Shown: piece after piece, positions 52,680-62,185 of the stretch | How the letters are laid out: every line of letters begins with the position of its first letter | How positions within the stretch are numbered: the first letter of the stretch is position 1 | Assembly (NCBI RefSeq): GCF_000576305.1 | Contig: NZ_BAVZ01000018.1 | Span: forward strand, 1-64,000 | Length of the DNA: 64,000 bases | Origin: Paenibacillus pini JCM 16418 | GTDB taxonomy: Bacteria > Bacillota > Bacilli > Paenibacillales > Paenibacillaceae | Reading direction: 5' to 3' | Translations under genes and position numbers: made by a program | The notes under the pieces: model-generated | The model's database searches: none | What the model saw: the letters and a program-made list of their open reading frames with translations, nothing else | What the model was told of the DNA's origin: nothing

Positions 52680-54403
52680 TGAAATTGTTTCGTTATTTAC
52701 GGCCTTACCGGCTACTGATTGTGTTCGTATTTATACTTGTTTTCTTGCAATCGATGTCGGATCTGTATCTTCCAACGCTGATGGCTGATATCGTCAATGA
52801 TGGTATTGTTAACGGAGATATTCCGTATATCTGGAAAATTGGTGGTTTCATGCTGATCTTTGCACTAGGCGGCGCGATCTGTTCCATCTTTGCGAGTTAC
52901 TTGTCTTCCAAAGTAGCAGGTGGATTCGGTAAAAATTTGCGTAGCCGCGTGTTCAGTCATGTCCAGCATTTCTCTTTGCAGGAATTTGATAAGCTCGGCA
53001 CGGCATCGCTCATTACACGTACGACGAATGATATTACGCAAATTCAGCAAGTACTTACGATGATGCTGCGCATGATGATCAGCGCTCCAATGATGTGTAT
53101 TGGCGGTATCATTATGGCGGTATCCAAGGATGCTAAGCTATCTTTGGTAATTGTCGTTGTTATTCCTGTACTAGTAGGTGCCGTTGCTATTATCGCAACG
53201 AAGGGCTTACCCCTGTTCAAGGCAATGCAGGTTAAGTTGGACAAATTAAACCGCGTACTACGTGAGAACTTGACGGGTATTCGGGTTGTTCGCTCCTTTA
53301 ACCGCATCGAACATGAACAGAAGCGTTTTGATGAAGCTAACTTTGATTTGACACAAACGGCAATCAAGGTAAATAAAATTATGGCTGCCATGATGCCTAT
53401 TATGATGCTAGTCATGAACTTTGCAACGATTGCTATTGTTTATTTCGGCGGTATTCGAATTAGTAATGGTCATATGCAGGTCGGTGATTTAATGGCCTTT
53501 ATTCAATATGCCATGCAGATCATGTTCTCACTGGTCATGGTATCCATCATCTTCGTTATGGTTCCCCGGGCTGCGGCCTCTGCGGCTCGTATTAATGAAG
53601 TACTTGCGATGGAACCACAAATTACAGATCCGGTGCAGACCGAAACGATCAAGCATGAACGTGGCTTTCTGGAATTCCGTGATGTTACGTTTAGCTACCC
53701 AGGTGCAGAACATCCTGCAATCTCAGGTATTTCATTCCATGCTGAGCCGGGCGAGACAACGGCAATCATCGGTGGTACAGGTTCAGGGAAGTCAACATTA
53801 CTTAGCCTGATTCCGCGCTTCTATGATGTGGAGAAGGGCAGCGTACTGGTTGACGGTGTGGATGTGAGGCAGATGTCGCAAGAGACTTTGCGAGCCAAAA
53901 TTGGTTTTGTTCCACAGAAGGCAGTTCTATTCACAGGAACCATTATGGATAACATCCGCTATGGTAAAGAGGATGCAACGGACGAAGAGGTTCGCAAGGC
54001 AGCTGAAATTGCTCAGGCTGCTGAATTTATTGCCACCATGAAGGATGGATATGAGTCCAAGATTGCTCAGGGTGGTAACAATGTATCGGGTGGACAGAAG
54101 CAGCGCTTGTCCATTGCCCGCGCCTTGGTACGTAATCCAGAAATCTACGTTTTTGATGACAGCTTCTCTGCGCTGGACTTCAAGACGGATTCTAAGCTTC
54201 GTACCGCGCTTAAAGATGTAACCGAGCAATCTACCGTCCTCATTGTAGCGCAGCGGGTCAGCACGGTTATGAATGCAGATCGAATCATTGTGCTGGAAGA
54301 AGGAAAGATTGCGGGCATTGGCAATCACCACGAGCTAATGGACACATGTGATGTGTACCGTGAGATTGTATCCTCACAGCTATCAGAGGAGGAGAGCGCA
54401 TGA
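52676..54403 (+). CDS. Heterodimeric ABC exporter, subunit with degenerate ATPase site
   Basis: The 575-residue half-transporter has six helices (about 12-300), Walker A GGTGSGKST (near 366-374), signature VSGGQKQR, Walker B IYVFDDSFSALD and VAQRVSTV. Asp replaces the catalytic Glu and Gln the switch His, so the site is non-hydrolysing. That is the hallmark of the BmrC/LmrC-type partner. It is a paralogue of the exporter subunit at 11042. GGAGGTG lies before ATG. It forms an exporter with the next gene and is likely induced by its MarR regulator's ligand. Confidence 0.92.
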   Translation: MMKLFRYLRPYRLLIVFVFILVFLQSMSDLYLPTLMADIVNDGIVNGDIPYIWKIGGFMLIFALGGAICSIFASYLSSKVAGGFGKNLRSRVFSHVQHFSLQEFDKLGTASLITRTTNDITQIQQVLTMMLRMMISAPMMCIGGIIMAVSKDAKLSLVIVVVIPVLVGAVAIIATKGLPLFKAMQVKLDKLNRVLRENLTGIRVVRSFNRIEHEQKRFDEANFDLTQTAIKVNKIMAAMMPIMMLVMNFATIAIVYFGGIRISNGHMQVGDLMAFIQYAMQIMFSLVMVSIIFVMVPRAAASAARINEVLAMEPQITDPVQTETIKHERGFLEFRDVTFSYPGAEHPAISGISFHAEPGETTAIIGGTGSGKSTLLSLIPRFYDVEKGSVLVDGVDVRQMSQETLRAKIGFVPQKAVLFTGTIMDNIRYGKEDATDEEVRKAAEIAQAAEFIATMKDGYESKIAQGGNNVSGGQKQRLSIARALVRNPEIYVFDDSFSALDFKTDSKLRTALKDVTEQSTVLIVAQRVSTVMNADRIIVLEEGKIAGIGNHHELMDTCDVYREIVSSQLSEEESA

Positions 54404-56259
54404 GCGAAGAACAGAAGAGTCATAAACCAGCGGGCGGACCGCGCCATCCCGGTGGCCATCCCGGTCAAATGATGCCTGCGGAGAAGGCCAAAGACTTCAA
54501 AGGCTCCCTGCGGCGGTTGCTCGGATATCTAAAACCACGTAGAGTTCAGCTAAGTATTATTTTTCTCATGGCTATTCTAAGTACGGTGTTTAGTATTGTC
54601 AGTCCTAAGATTTTAGGTAAGGCAACCACCAAGCTGTTTGAAGGTGTGATGGCCAAAACATCCATTGATTTTAATTATATTACTCAAATCTTATTAATAC
54701 TGATCGGGTTATATCTTTTCAGTGCTATATTCGGTTATATCCAGCAGTACCTGATGGCTGGAGTAGCACAAAAAGTCGTATACGATATGCGTCAACAAAT
54801 CAATCATAAGTTGTCACGTCTGCCACTGAAATATTTTGATTCCCGTACCCACGGTGAAATTTTGAGCCGCGCTACGAATGACGTGGACAATATTAGTACA
54901 ACGTTGCAGCAAAGTATTACACAGCTGATTACATCCATTGTGACACTCGTTGGTATCATTATTATGATGCTTACGATCAGCCCGTGGCTCACATTGATCC
55001 TTATTGTGACGCTGCCACTAAGCTTTATCGTCATTAAATTGGTTGCTTCGCGTTCGCAGAAGCATTTCATGGGCCAGCAGAAATCATTAGGTGAGCTCAA
55101 TGGTCATGTGGAAGAAATGTACACAGGTCATAAGATTGTTAAAGCATTCGGCCGTGAGGACGAATCGATGGCGGCTTTTAATGAGATCAACGATAAACTG
55201 TATAACTCTGGTTGGAGAGCTCAGTTTATCTCGGGTATTATCATGCCAATGATGTCCTTTATCGGAAATATTGGTTACGTGCTAGTCTGTGTGGTTGGAG
55301 GTATTTTTGTAACACAGAAGACGATTACAATTGGTGACGTGCAAGCCTTCATTCAGTATGCTCGTCAGTTTACGCAACCAATCATGCAAACCGCAAATAT
55401 CGCAAATATCATTCAATCGACGATTGCATCGGCTGAGCGTGTATTTGAACTATTGGATGAGCAGGAAGAAGTGCCTGAGACTACGAATGCTGTGGTTCTT
55501 GAAGATCCGAAGGGCGCAGTTCGCTTTGAGAACGTCAAGTTCGGATACAAGGAAGACGCTATCCTGATTGACGATATGAATATTGACGTGCAGCCGGGGC
55601 AGACGATCGCTATTGTGGGTCCAACCGGTGCAGGTAAGACAACGCTAATCAATTTGTTAATGCGGTTCTATGAACTGAATGATGGAGCGATAACGATTGA
55701 TGGCGTAAATATTACGGACTTGAAACGTGGTAATTTGCGTAATATCTTCGGCATGGTTCTTCAAGATACTTGGCTCTTTAATGGAACCATTATGGAGAAT
55801 ATCGCTTACGGACGTGCAGGTGCGACGGATGCGGATGTCGTTGAGGCTGCTAAAGCAGCGCATGCGGATCACTTTATCCGAACATTACCGGAAGGCTATT
55901 CGACCGTACTGAACGAAGAGGCATCGAATATTTCGCAGGGTCAAAAGCAGCTTCTCACCATTGCGCGTGCGATTCTAGCCGATCCTTCCATTCTGATTCT
56001 GGATGAGGCGACAAGCAGCGTTGATACGCGGACGGAAGTGTATATCCAGAAAGCAATGAATGATCTGATGCAGGGCAGAACGAGCTTCGTCATTGCCCAC
56101 CGCTTGTCCACCATCCGTGACGCTGACCTGATTCTAGTGATGAACAATGGTAGCGTGATCGAGAAGGGTAACCATGAAGAACTGCTCGCACAGGGTGGCT
56201 TCTATGCTGATCTTTACAACAGCCAGTTCGCTGGTGGTATTGTACAGGATGCAGGATAA
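54400..56259 (+). CDS. Heterodimeric ABC exporter, catalytic subunit
   Basis: The 619-residue partner has a 40-residue His/Pro/Gly-rich N-terminal extension (GGPRHPGGHPGQMMPAEKAK), six helices, Walker A GPTGAGKTT (near 406-414), ISQGQKQ signature, LILDEATSSVD with catalytic Glu and IAHRLST with switch His. It is the hydrolysing half of the BmrD/LmrD type. It overlaps the preceding gene by 4 bases. It is intact, unlike its paralogue at 12807-14703, and serves as the template that exposes the breaks there. Confidence 0.93.
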   Translation: MSEEQKSHKPAGGPRHPGGHPGQMMPAEKAKDFKGSLRRLLGYLKPRRVQLSIIFLMAILSTVFSIVSPKILGKATTKLFEGVMAKTSIDFNYITQILLILIGLYLFSAIFGYIQQYLMAGVAQKVVYDMRQQINHKLSRLPLKYFDSRTHGEILSRATNDVDNISTTLQQSITQLITSIVTLVGIIIMMLTISPWLTLILIVTLPLSFIVIKLVASRSQKHFMGQQKSLGELNGHVEEMYTGHKIVKAFGREDESMAAFNEINDKLYNSGWRAQFISGIIMPMMSFIGNIGYVLVCVVGGIFVTQKTITIGDVQAFIQYARQFTQPIMQTANIANIIQSTIASAERVFELLDEQEEVPETTNAVVLEDPKGAVRFENVKFGYKEDAILIDDMNIDVQPGQTIAIVGPTGAGKTTLINLLMRFYELNDGAITIDGVNITDLKRGNLRNIFGMVLQDTWLFNGTIMENIAYGRAGATDADVVEAAKAAHADHFIRTLPEGYSTVLNEEASNISQGQKQLLTIARAILADPSILILDEATSSVDTRTEVYIQKAMNDLMQGRTSFVIAHRLSTIRDADLILVMNNGSVIEKGNHEELLAQGGFYADLYNSQFAGGIVQDAG

Positions 56260-56332
56260 GCATCAATGTAAGATGGAGTGGTACCCCAGGGCTTATGACT
56301 GGTGAGTACTTGAGCGGCATGCAAGAGATAAG

Positions 56333-56369
56333 AAGGTTCCTCCTCGATTCGAGGGGGAACCTTTTTTTG
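56333..56369 (+). terminator. Terminator of the marR-ABC operon
   Basis: AAGGTTCC-TCCTCGA pairs with TCGAGGG-GGAACC, then CTTTTTTTGC. Confidence 0.87.
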
Positions 56370-56458
56370 CGATTATAGAGCTCAGTATGCTATGAATGGT
56401 AGGGATTTCGAACGAATGTGTTTTTCCTTTTGTTTTCCTTTGTTTGGTTATTTGTTTG

Positions 56459-56487
56459 TTTACGACTGGCAAATAATAGATTACAAT
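56459..56487 (+). promoter_or_regulatory. Sigma-A promoter of the secreted nucleotidase
   Basis: TTTACG (56459-56464) and TACAAT (56482-56487) are 17 bases apart, after a T-rich tract (56420-56460). The 312-base gap 56260-56571 otherwise holds only the preceding terminator. Confidence 0.55.
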
Positions 56488-56571
56488 GGGCGAATGGCAT
56501 TTTTTAGATGGTAGCGTTCACAACAATGATTGCCATTAGATAATTGCACAACATGATAAAGGGGAAATTTC

Positions 56572-58890
56572 ATGTCTACGATGAAGAAAAGTTTGAAGAA
56601 ATTGACAGGCTTTGCCTTAGCGGCGGCACTAACCGTTTCGGCGGCCTTGACTGTTCAGCCTGTGAATGTGAAAGCAGAGGAAGTGAAGCCAGAAGAGACG
56701 CATATCACGATTCTTGCGACTTCGGATGTACACGGCCGTTTCATGCCTTGGGACTACGCGATGGACACTGCCAACACGAACGGAAGCTTCACGCAGTTGT
56801 ACACGTTAATCAAAAAAGTACGCGCTGAGAATCCGAATACGATTTTGCTAGATGCAGGAGATGTCATCCAAGACAATTCAGCTGAATTGTTCAATGATCA
56901 ACCTAAATCTCCGATGATGGTGGCCATGAATGAAATCGGTTATGATGCTTGGGCCATGGGTAACCATGAGTTCAACTTCGGACTAGATATTTTTGAAAAG
57001 GTAACAGGACAATTTAATTCGACGAAGCTAGCAGGTAATGTTTATAAAGAAAATGGCGAACGTTTTCTCCCAGCTACCAAAGTTGTTGAGAAAGCCGGCG
57101 TTAAAGTAGGGATTATCGGTATGACGACGCCGCTCATCACCGATTTTGAGAAGGATACGGACCATCTTAAAGGACTGGTTGTGAAAGATCCAATTCAAGA
57201 GACAAAGAAAGCAGTTCAAGAGCTAGACGGCAAAGCCGATGTCATGATCGGATTGATGCATATGGGTCTTGATAACGAGAACTCGCTTCCAGGTACAGGT
57301 GTATCTGACATTGCGAATGCAGTGCCACAATTGACTGCGATCTTCGCAGGTCATATGCATAAGCTGGTGACTAGTGCTACCGTGAACGGTGTACTGATTG
57401 GCGAACCTGATAAGTACGGCACGCATATTTCACGTATCGATCTTACCTTTGTGAAGCAAGATGGCAAGATGGTCTTGAAGAACAAAGTAGCAACAGCAAT
57501 TCCAGTTAAAGGTAAAGACGGAACGCCTGCTGTTTCTGACGCTGATTTAGAGAAAGAGTTACAACCATATCATGAGTTTGCTCGTAAAGATGCGAACATC
57601 GTTGTGGGCGAGCTTAAAGGGAAAAATAATCTCGTTCCAGCGAATGAAATGAAGGGTGTTCCAGCCGTACAGGTACAGGAAACCTTGCTTTCTGACTTTT
57701 TCAGTGAAGTGATGCTCTATTATAGTAAAGCAGATGTGGTAGCTCACCAAATCGATAACGATAAGGCAAAGCTGGACGTAGGTCCGATCCGCAAGAAGGA
57801 TATCGCCTATAACTATCAGTTTGCTCTGGGTGAAATCACAAACTATAAAGTTACAGGTAAAGACTTGAAGGATTATATGGAATGGTCAGCAGGATATTTT
57901 AACAGTACGCGTCCTGGTGATGTAACCGTAAGCTTCGATCCTAAACGTAGAGCATCTAAATACAGCACCGATGATTTCTTTGGTGGGGTAAAATACGAAA
58001 TTGATCTGTCTAAGCCTTACGGCAGTCGGATCACGAATCTTCGTCGTATGGATGGAACAGCTATTCAAGCAACAGATACATTGACTCTCGGCATGAACTC
58101 ATACCGTATGGATGCACTGCTTGCTAAAGGTGGCGCACTAGATGGCCGTAAGTTTGAGAAGACTTGGACATCTAAGGCGGAGAGCGCTTTTGGTGAAACA
58201 GGTGGAACCATCCGTAATCGAGCAATTGCTTACTTGCAAGATGTGAAAAAAGGCGTTTATGAACCACAAATCCAGCAAAACTGGAAGATCATTGGCGTAG
58301 ACACAACTTCCAAAGAGCGTGCAGATGTAGTGGATTTGGTTAACGCGGGCATTCTCGTTGTACCGACGACGGAAGATGGCAAGTATACCAATATTGCTTC
58401 CATTAATATTCTAGATGCGGCAACAGCTGAGGAAGTAGCTGCACTAGCTACAGCCGCGAAAGTGGATCCATCATTGTTAACCGATGTGCAAACAAAAGGT
58501 GATTTGTACCACAAAGTAAATGAAGCGGTGAAAGCTTCTGCTAAACCAGAGGTAACCGAGCCAGCTCCAGTGGAGAAGCCTTCTACAAAACCAACGGAGC
58601 CTTCCACTGTTCCGACAGTAAAACCTAAACCGGTAAATCCCGCTAAACCAGTAAATCCCGCTAAACCAGTACCTACTAAACCAGCTACACCATCCGTGAA
58701 GAAAGCTCAAATTACAGCAGACTTCTTGAATGTACGTACAGGTGCTTCGGCAAAAGCGAAGGTACTCGCTGCTGCTCCGAAAGGCAGTATCTTTGAGGTG
58801 ACAGGCACAGCGCCGTATGGCTGGTTACAAATCAATTATCATGGTAAGACAGCATTTGTGTATGGAACGTATGTAAAGATGCTTCCTTAG
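56572..58890 (+). CDS. Secreted 5'-nucleotidase / 2',3'-cyclic phosphodiesterase with SH3b domain
   Basis: The 772-residue exoenzyme has a signal peptide (to about residue 36). The metallophosphoesterase domain has ILATSDVHGRF, LLDAGDVIQ, AMGNHEFNFG, GLMHMG and FAGHMHK, and a 5'-nucleotidase C-terminal domain follows (about 335-560), as in YfkN/CpdB-type enzymes. Next come a linker of PAKPVN repeats (about 680-705) and an SH3b domain (FLNVRTGASAKAKVLAAAPK to the end) for wall binding. It releases phosphate and nucleosides from extracellular nucleotides. ATG 56572 follows AAGGGGA. Alternative: nucleotidase only. Confidence 0.9.
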   Translation: MSTMKKSLKKLTGFALAAALTVSAALTVQPVNVKAEEVKPEETHITILATSDVHGRFMPWDYAMDTANTNGSFTQLYTLIKKVRAENPNTILLDAGDVIQDNSAELFNDQPKSPMMVAMNEIGYDAWAMGNHEFNFGLDIFEKVTGQFNSTKLAGNVYKENGERFLPATKVVEKAGVKVGIIGMTTPLITDFEKDTDHLKGLVVKDPIQETKKAVQELDGKADVMIGLMHMGLDNENSLPGTGVSDIANAVPQLTAIFAGHMHKLVTSATVNGVLIGEPDKYGTHISRIDLTFVKQDGKMVLKNKVATAIPVKGKDGTPAVSDADLEKELQPYHEFARKDANIVVGELKGKNNLVPANEMKGVPAVQVQETLLSDFFSEVMLYYSKADVVAHQIDNDKAKLDVGPIRKKDIAYNYQFALGEITNYKVTGKDLKDYMEWSAGYFNSTRPGDVTVSFDPKRRASKYSTDDFFGGVKYEIDLSKPYGSRITNLRRMDGTAIQATDTLTLGMNSYRMDALLAKGGALDGRKFEKTWTSKAESAFGETGGTIRNRAIAYLQDVKKGVYEPQIQQNWKIIGVDTTSKERADVVDLVNAGILVVPTTEDGKYTNIASINILDAATAEEVAALATAAKVDPSLLTDVQTKGDLYHKVNEAVKASAKPEVTEPAPVEKPSTKPTEPSTVPTVKPKPVNPAKPVNPAKPVPTKPATPSVKKAQITADFLNVRTGASAKAKVLAAAPKGSIFEVTGTAPYGWLQINYHGKTAFVYGTYVKMLP
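58628..58672 (+). repeat. 18-bp tandem repeat encoding PAKPVN
   Basis: Consecutive near-identical copies of CCGGTAAATCCCGCTAAA-like units code for the Pro/Lys linker in the nucleotidase. The unit is prone to change in number. Confidence 0.7.
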
Positions 58891-58907
58891 GTAAAACGAA
58901 CATAAGC

Positions 58908-58940
58908 AAAGGACAGTCCGTGAAATGGACTGTCCTTTTT
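58908..58940. terminator. Bidirectional terminator
   Basis: AAAGGACAGTCC (58908-58919) pairs perfectly with GGACTGTCCTTT (58927-58938), followed by TT, between the convergent nucleotidase and TetR genes. Confidence 0.87.
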
Positions 58941-58977
58941 GCTATCGAGATGACGATGATTGCTATTGTGTTTTTCT

Positions 58978-59631
58978 TTAACTCTGGCTAACTTTCGCTC
59001 CAACGGAGACGCCGTTCCAGAACATATCAATGATTTCACGAGCGAGATCAGCGGGAGAAGTGCCGAAATCCTTGGAGATTTCACGGTTGCCAAGCATCAG
59101 CATCGATGCCAGTGTATGTGCCATTAGTAACGGCTGCACGTGACGTATTTCTCCTTTATCAATCCCAGTGCGGAAAGCATCCACAAGTATATCATGTATC
59201 TTTTCTTCACTGAGGCGTATTTCTTCTCGTTGATCTTGAGATAAGGAACCGCCTGCTTCTCTCATAATGGTCTCGAAGTCACCATGCGGAAAGCGTAGCT
59301 TCACTTCAGCCAAGGTGACTAATCGATCATAGAGCGGAAGATCCTCTTGCTGCATAATCCGCAGTGAGCTTGATCTGGCCATGCCCATCATAGAAGTGAC
59401 GGCAGCCGTGAAGAGCTGTGATTTATTGATGAAATGATAGTATATAGATGCCTTGGTCACGCCACATACCTTGGCTATTTGTTGAAGAGATACAGGCTCA
59501 TATCCGTATTCCATAAATAATCGTGATGCGGTCTGCAATATAAGTTCATTCATGGGAGCATCCTGTTCAAGCCGCTTGGGTCTACCAGGTGAACGTTTTG
59601 GCTCTTGATCTTTGGAATGGGGTGTATTCAT
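58978..59631 (-). CDS. TetR-family repressor of an MMPL exporter
   Basis: The 217-residue regulator has a basic N-terminal arm (RSPGRPKR) and the TetR helix-turn-helix VSLQQIAKVCGVTKASIYYH (residues about 50-70). An all-helical ligand domain follows. ATG 59631 is supported by GGAGG 7 bases upstream; the TTG 59646 start would overlap it. It is divergent from the MMPL transporter gene. A palindrome at 59684-59704 lies on the transporter promoter, so this protein most likely represses both genes. Confidence 0.9.
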   Translation of the reverse strand: MNTPHSKDQEPKRSPGRPKRLEQDAPMNELILQTASRLFMEYGYEPVSLQQIAKVCGVTKASIYYHFINKSQLFTAAVTSMMGMARSSSLRIMQQEDLPLYDRLVTLAEVKLRFPHGDFETIMREAGGSLSQDQREEIRLSEEKIHDILVDAFRTGIDKGEIRHVQPLLMAHTLASMLMLGNREISKDFGTSPADLAREIIDMFWNGVSVGAKVSQS

Positions 59632-59665
59632 TGTATGTTCCTCCAAATAACTTTAAAAAATATGA

Positions 59666-59704
59666 TTGATAATTAACCTTCCGGTATATATAATTATTAT
59701 ATAC
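59666..59704 (+). promoter_or_regulatory. MMPL promoter with overlapping palindrome
   Basis: TTGATA (59666-59671) and TATAAT (59689-59694) have 17-base spacing. GTATATA...TATATAC arms (59684-59704) surround the -10 box. This is the probable operator of the divergent TetR protein. Confidence 0.7.
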
Positions 59705-59801
59705 AGATCAAATGGTTATTACATATCTTTTTTATGTTTTTATGTTAATGGCAATAATATACTATACCCATTGCGCCCGATAAAGGGTGAGGAGGAGAAT
59801 T

Positions 59802-62027
59802 ATGCAAGAACAGCAATCAGGTTATGGCAGAGTCGTTGCCGGAAAACGAAGTAAATGGATCACACTTGCCGTTTGGATCATCGTTGTAGGTGTCCTAAGC
59901 GCGATGTGGCCTATGGTCAATAAGGAAGTTCAGAACAATGCAGCCAATTTGCAAAGCGATACCCCTTCCGTTCAGGCGGAAAAGGTTGCGGAGGAGCAGT
60001 TTAGTGGCGGAACTGGCGTGCCTGCACTGCTAGTCTGGCACCGTGAAGGTGGTATGAAAGAAGAAGACTTGAAGCATATACAGAAGCTATATGCAGACTG
60101 GACGGCTACACCCGTGGCTAATCAGGACTTCGTACCTCCGTTAGATAAGATGCCTATACAGGCTCTGCAAATTCAGCTGTCTGAAGACAAAAGTACACTG
60201 GTAACACCTGTGCTTTTCAAGAAAGATGCGGATAGCGATCAATTGAAGGAAGGCGTAGAACAGCTGAAATCTCAGGCTGCTAAAGAGATGGGTGCAGATC
60301 CCTTCGCTGCTAAGCAAGATTCAGCCTCAGAGCTTAGCGCACGTGTAACTGGCCCTGTGGGCATCTCCATTGATGCGAGTGGACTCTTTAAGAACGCGGA
60401 CTTCAAGCTCATGCTTGCTACCGTCATTCTTGTTCTTGTCTTCCTACTTCTGATTTATCGTTCACCTATCTTGGCCTTTATCCCACTGATTGCTGTCGGT
60501 TTTGCTTATGGAGCAGTTAGTCCGCTGCTAGGTATGATGGCTAGCAAAGGCTGGATCACTGTCGATTCACAGGCCATATCGATTATGACCGTACTCTTAT
60601 TCGGTGCCGGAACAGATTATTGCTTATTCCTGATCTCTCACTTCCGTCATTTACTGAAGGAAGAGGGAAGCAAGAGCAAGGCATTGCTGCGCTCCATTAC
60701 CGAATCGGGCGGAGCAATCGCAATGAGTGGATTCACCGTCGTCCTTGCTCTACTGGCGCTAATGCTAGCTAAATACGGTGCTTACCACCGTTTTGCCATC
60801 CCATTCAGCGTATCTATTCTAGTCATGGTCATTGCGAGTCTCACACTTGTACCGGCATTACTGGCTATTTTCGGACGCGTATCCTTCTTCCCATTCATTC
60901 CTCGCACCCCTGAGATGGAAGTGGAACGGGCACGTAAGAAAGGTAAGCCAGCACCTGTACGTAAACCTAAACGGGAGAGCTGGATTGGAAATCTGGTTGT
61001 GAGTAAGCCATGGATGATTGTGATCATCACATTGGTTGTGTTAGGTGGATTGGCCTCATTTTCAACCCAAGTCAAATTCACGTATGATATTATGTCCTCC
61101 TTCCCCAAAGACATGTCCTCACGTGAAGGATTTGATATGATCGGCAAACAATTCTCAGAAGGTGAGCTTGCTCCCGTTAAAGTCATTGTGGATGCCGAAG
61201 GCAAGGAAGAAGCACTTGGCAAGAAGCTTGCGGATTTACCGTATGTAGATACCGTTTCGCAGCCTGCAAAGGGTGAGAAGAATGCCAACATCGTCGCATA
61301 TGACATTGAATTAAAAATGAATCCTTACTCTATCGAGGCTATGAACCATATTCCAGATCTTCGTAAGGTAGCAGAACAGTCGCTACAGGATGCTGGAATT
61401 GCTGCACCAGCGGATAAAGTATGGATCAGCGGGCAGACAGCTACTCAATATGATACGAAGGAAACGGGTGACCGCGATACGATGATTATTATCCCTGTTG
61501 TTATTGGGATGATTACGCTATTGCTTCTCGTTTATCTACGTTCCATTGTAGCGACGATCTATCTCGTTCTAACGGTCATTCTGTCTTACTTCTCAGCGCT
61601 TGGTCTGGGCTGGATTATTATTCACTACGGCCTGGGTGCAGACGCGATTCAAGGTGCAATTCCACTGTATTCCTTCGTATTCCTAGTCGCACTCGGCGAA
61701 GATTATAATATCTTTATGATTTCGAGCATCTGGAAGAAGAGAAAGTACATGCCGCTCAAGCAAGCGATCAAGGAAGGTGTGGGTGAAACAAGCTCCGTTA
61801 TTACTTCCGCTGGTTTAATTCTAGCAGGAACGTTTGCAGTTCTGGCATCCCTGCCAATTCAGGTACTTGTACAGTTCGGTATTATTACCGCTGTAGGTGT
61901 TTTGCTAGATACCTTCATTGTCCGTCCATTCCTGGTACCAGCATTAACCATGTTGTTTGGACGCTTTGCCTTTTGGCCAGGAACTCATGTGGAGGTATCA
62001 GAGGCAGAGGCAAGCAAGCAGATTTAA
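59802..62027 (+). CDS. MMPL/RND-superfamily transporter, YdfJ-like
   Basis: The 741-residue protein has two repeats, each with a single helix, an extracellular domain and a five-helix bundle. Conserved membrane stretches include MTVLLFGAGTDYCLFLISHF (near 265-284) and SFVFLVALGEDYNIFMISSI (near 625-645), both with the G-x-x-x-D-Y pattern of proton-relay residues. It is a proton-driven exporter of lipids or drugs; B. subtilis YdfJ has the same plan. GAGGAGG supports ATG 59802. The divergent TetR gene is its likely repressor. The substrate is unknown. Confidence 0.9.
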   Translation: MQEQQSGYGRVVAGKRSKWITLAVWIIVVGVLSAMWPMVNKEVQNNAANLQSDTPSVQAEKVAEEQFSGGTGVPALLVWHREGGMKEEDLKHIQKLYADWTATPVANQDFVPPLDKMPIQALQIQLSEDKSTLVTPVLFKKDADSDQLKEGVEQLKSQAAKEMGADPFAAKQDSASELSARVTGPVGISIDASGLFKNADFKLMLATVILVLVFLLLIYRSPILAFIPLIAVGFAYGAVSPLLGMMASKGWITVDSQAISIMTVLLFGAGTDYCLFLISHFRHLLKEEGSKSKALLRSITESGGAIAMSGFTVVLALLALMLAKYGAYHRFAIPFSVSILVMVIASLTLVPALLAIFGRVSFFPFIPRTPEMEVERARKKGKPAPVRKPKRESWIGNLVVSKPWMIVIITLVVLGGLASFSTQVKFTYDIMSSFPKDMSSREGFDMIGKQFSEGELAPVKVIVDAEGKEEALGKKLADLPYVDTVSQPAKGEKNANIVAYDIELKMNPYSIEAMNHIPDLRKVAEQSLQDAGIAAPADKVWISGQTATQYDTKETGDRDTMIIIPVVIGMITLLLLVYLRSIVATIYLVLTVILSYFSALGLGWIIIHYGLGADAIQGAIPLYSFVFLVALGEDYNIFMISSIWKKRKYMPLKQAIKEGVGETSSVITSAGLILAGTFAVLASLPIQVLVQFGIITAVGVLLDTFIVRPFLVPALTMLFGRFAFWPGTHVEVSEAEASKQI

Positions 62028-62076
62028 GGCCGCTGAACTTTACAATTTAAACATATGATTATGGAAAATAAATAGG

Positions 62077-62115
62077 ATGGGAAGGTTACCGGAGACGGTG
62101 ACCTTCCCATTTTTT
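62077..62115 (+). terminator. Terminator of the MMPL gene
   Basis: ATGGGAAGGTTACC pairs with GGTGACCTTCCCAT with one wobble, followed by TTTTTAGC. Confidence 0.87.
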
Positions 62116-62123
62116 AGCTAAAT

Positions 62124-62160
62124 TTCAGTTCATATTCAGTTCATATAACTTTTTTATACT
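62124..62160 (+). promoter_or_regulatory. Tandem 11-bp repeat and -10 box before the DHA2 exporter
   Basis: TTCAGTTCATA occurs twice head-to-tail (62124-62134, 62135-62145), 9 bases before TATACT (62155-62160). There is no consensus -35 box. This is the layout of a promoter activated by an OmpR-family response regulator. Confidence 0.55.
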
Positions 62161-62185
62161 CGATTTACATCGTTTAAGGAGCTGA

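Noticed and set aside
60782..61306. 174-residue reverse frame inside the MMPL gene
   Set aside because: Shadow frame with skewed Ser/Thr composition; the forward gene is unambiguous.
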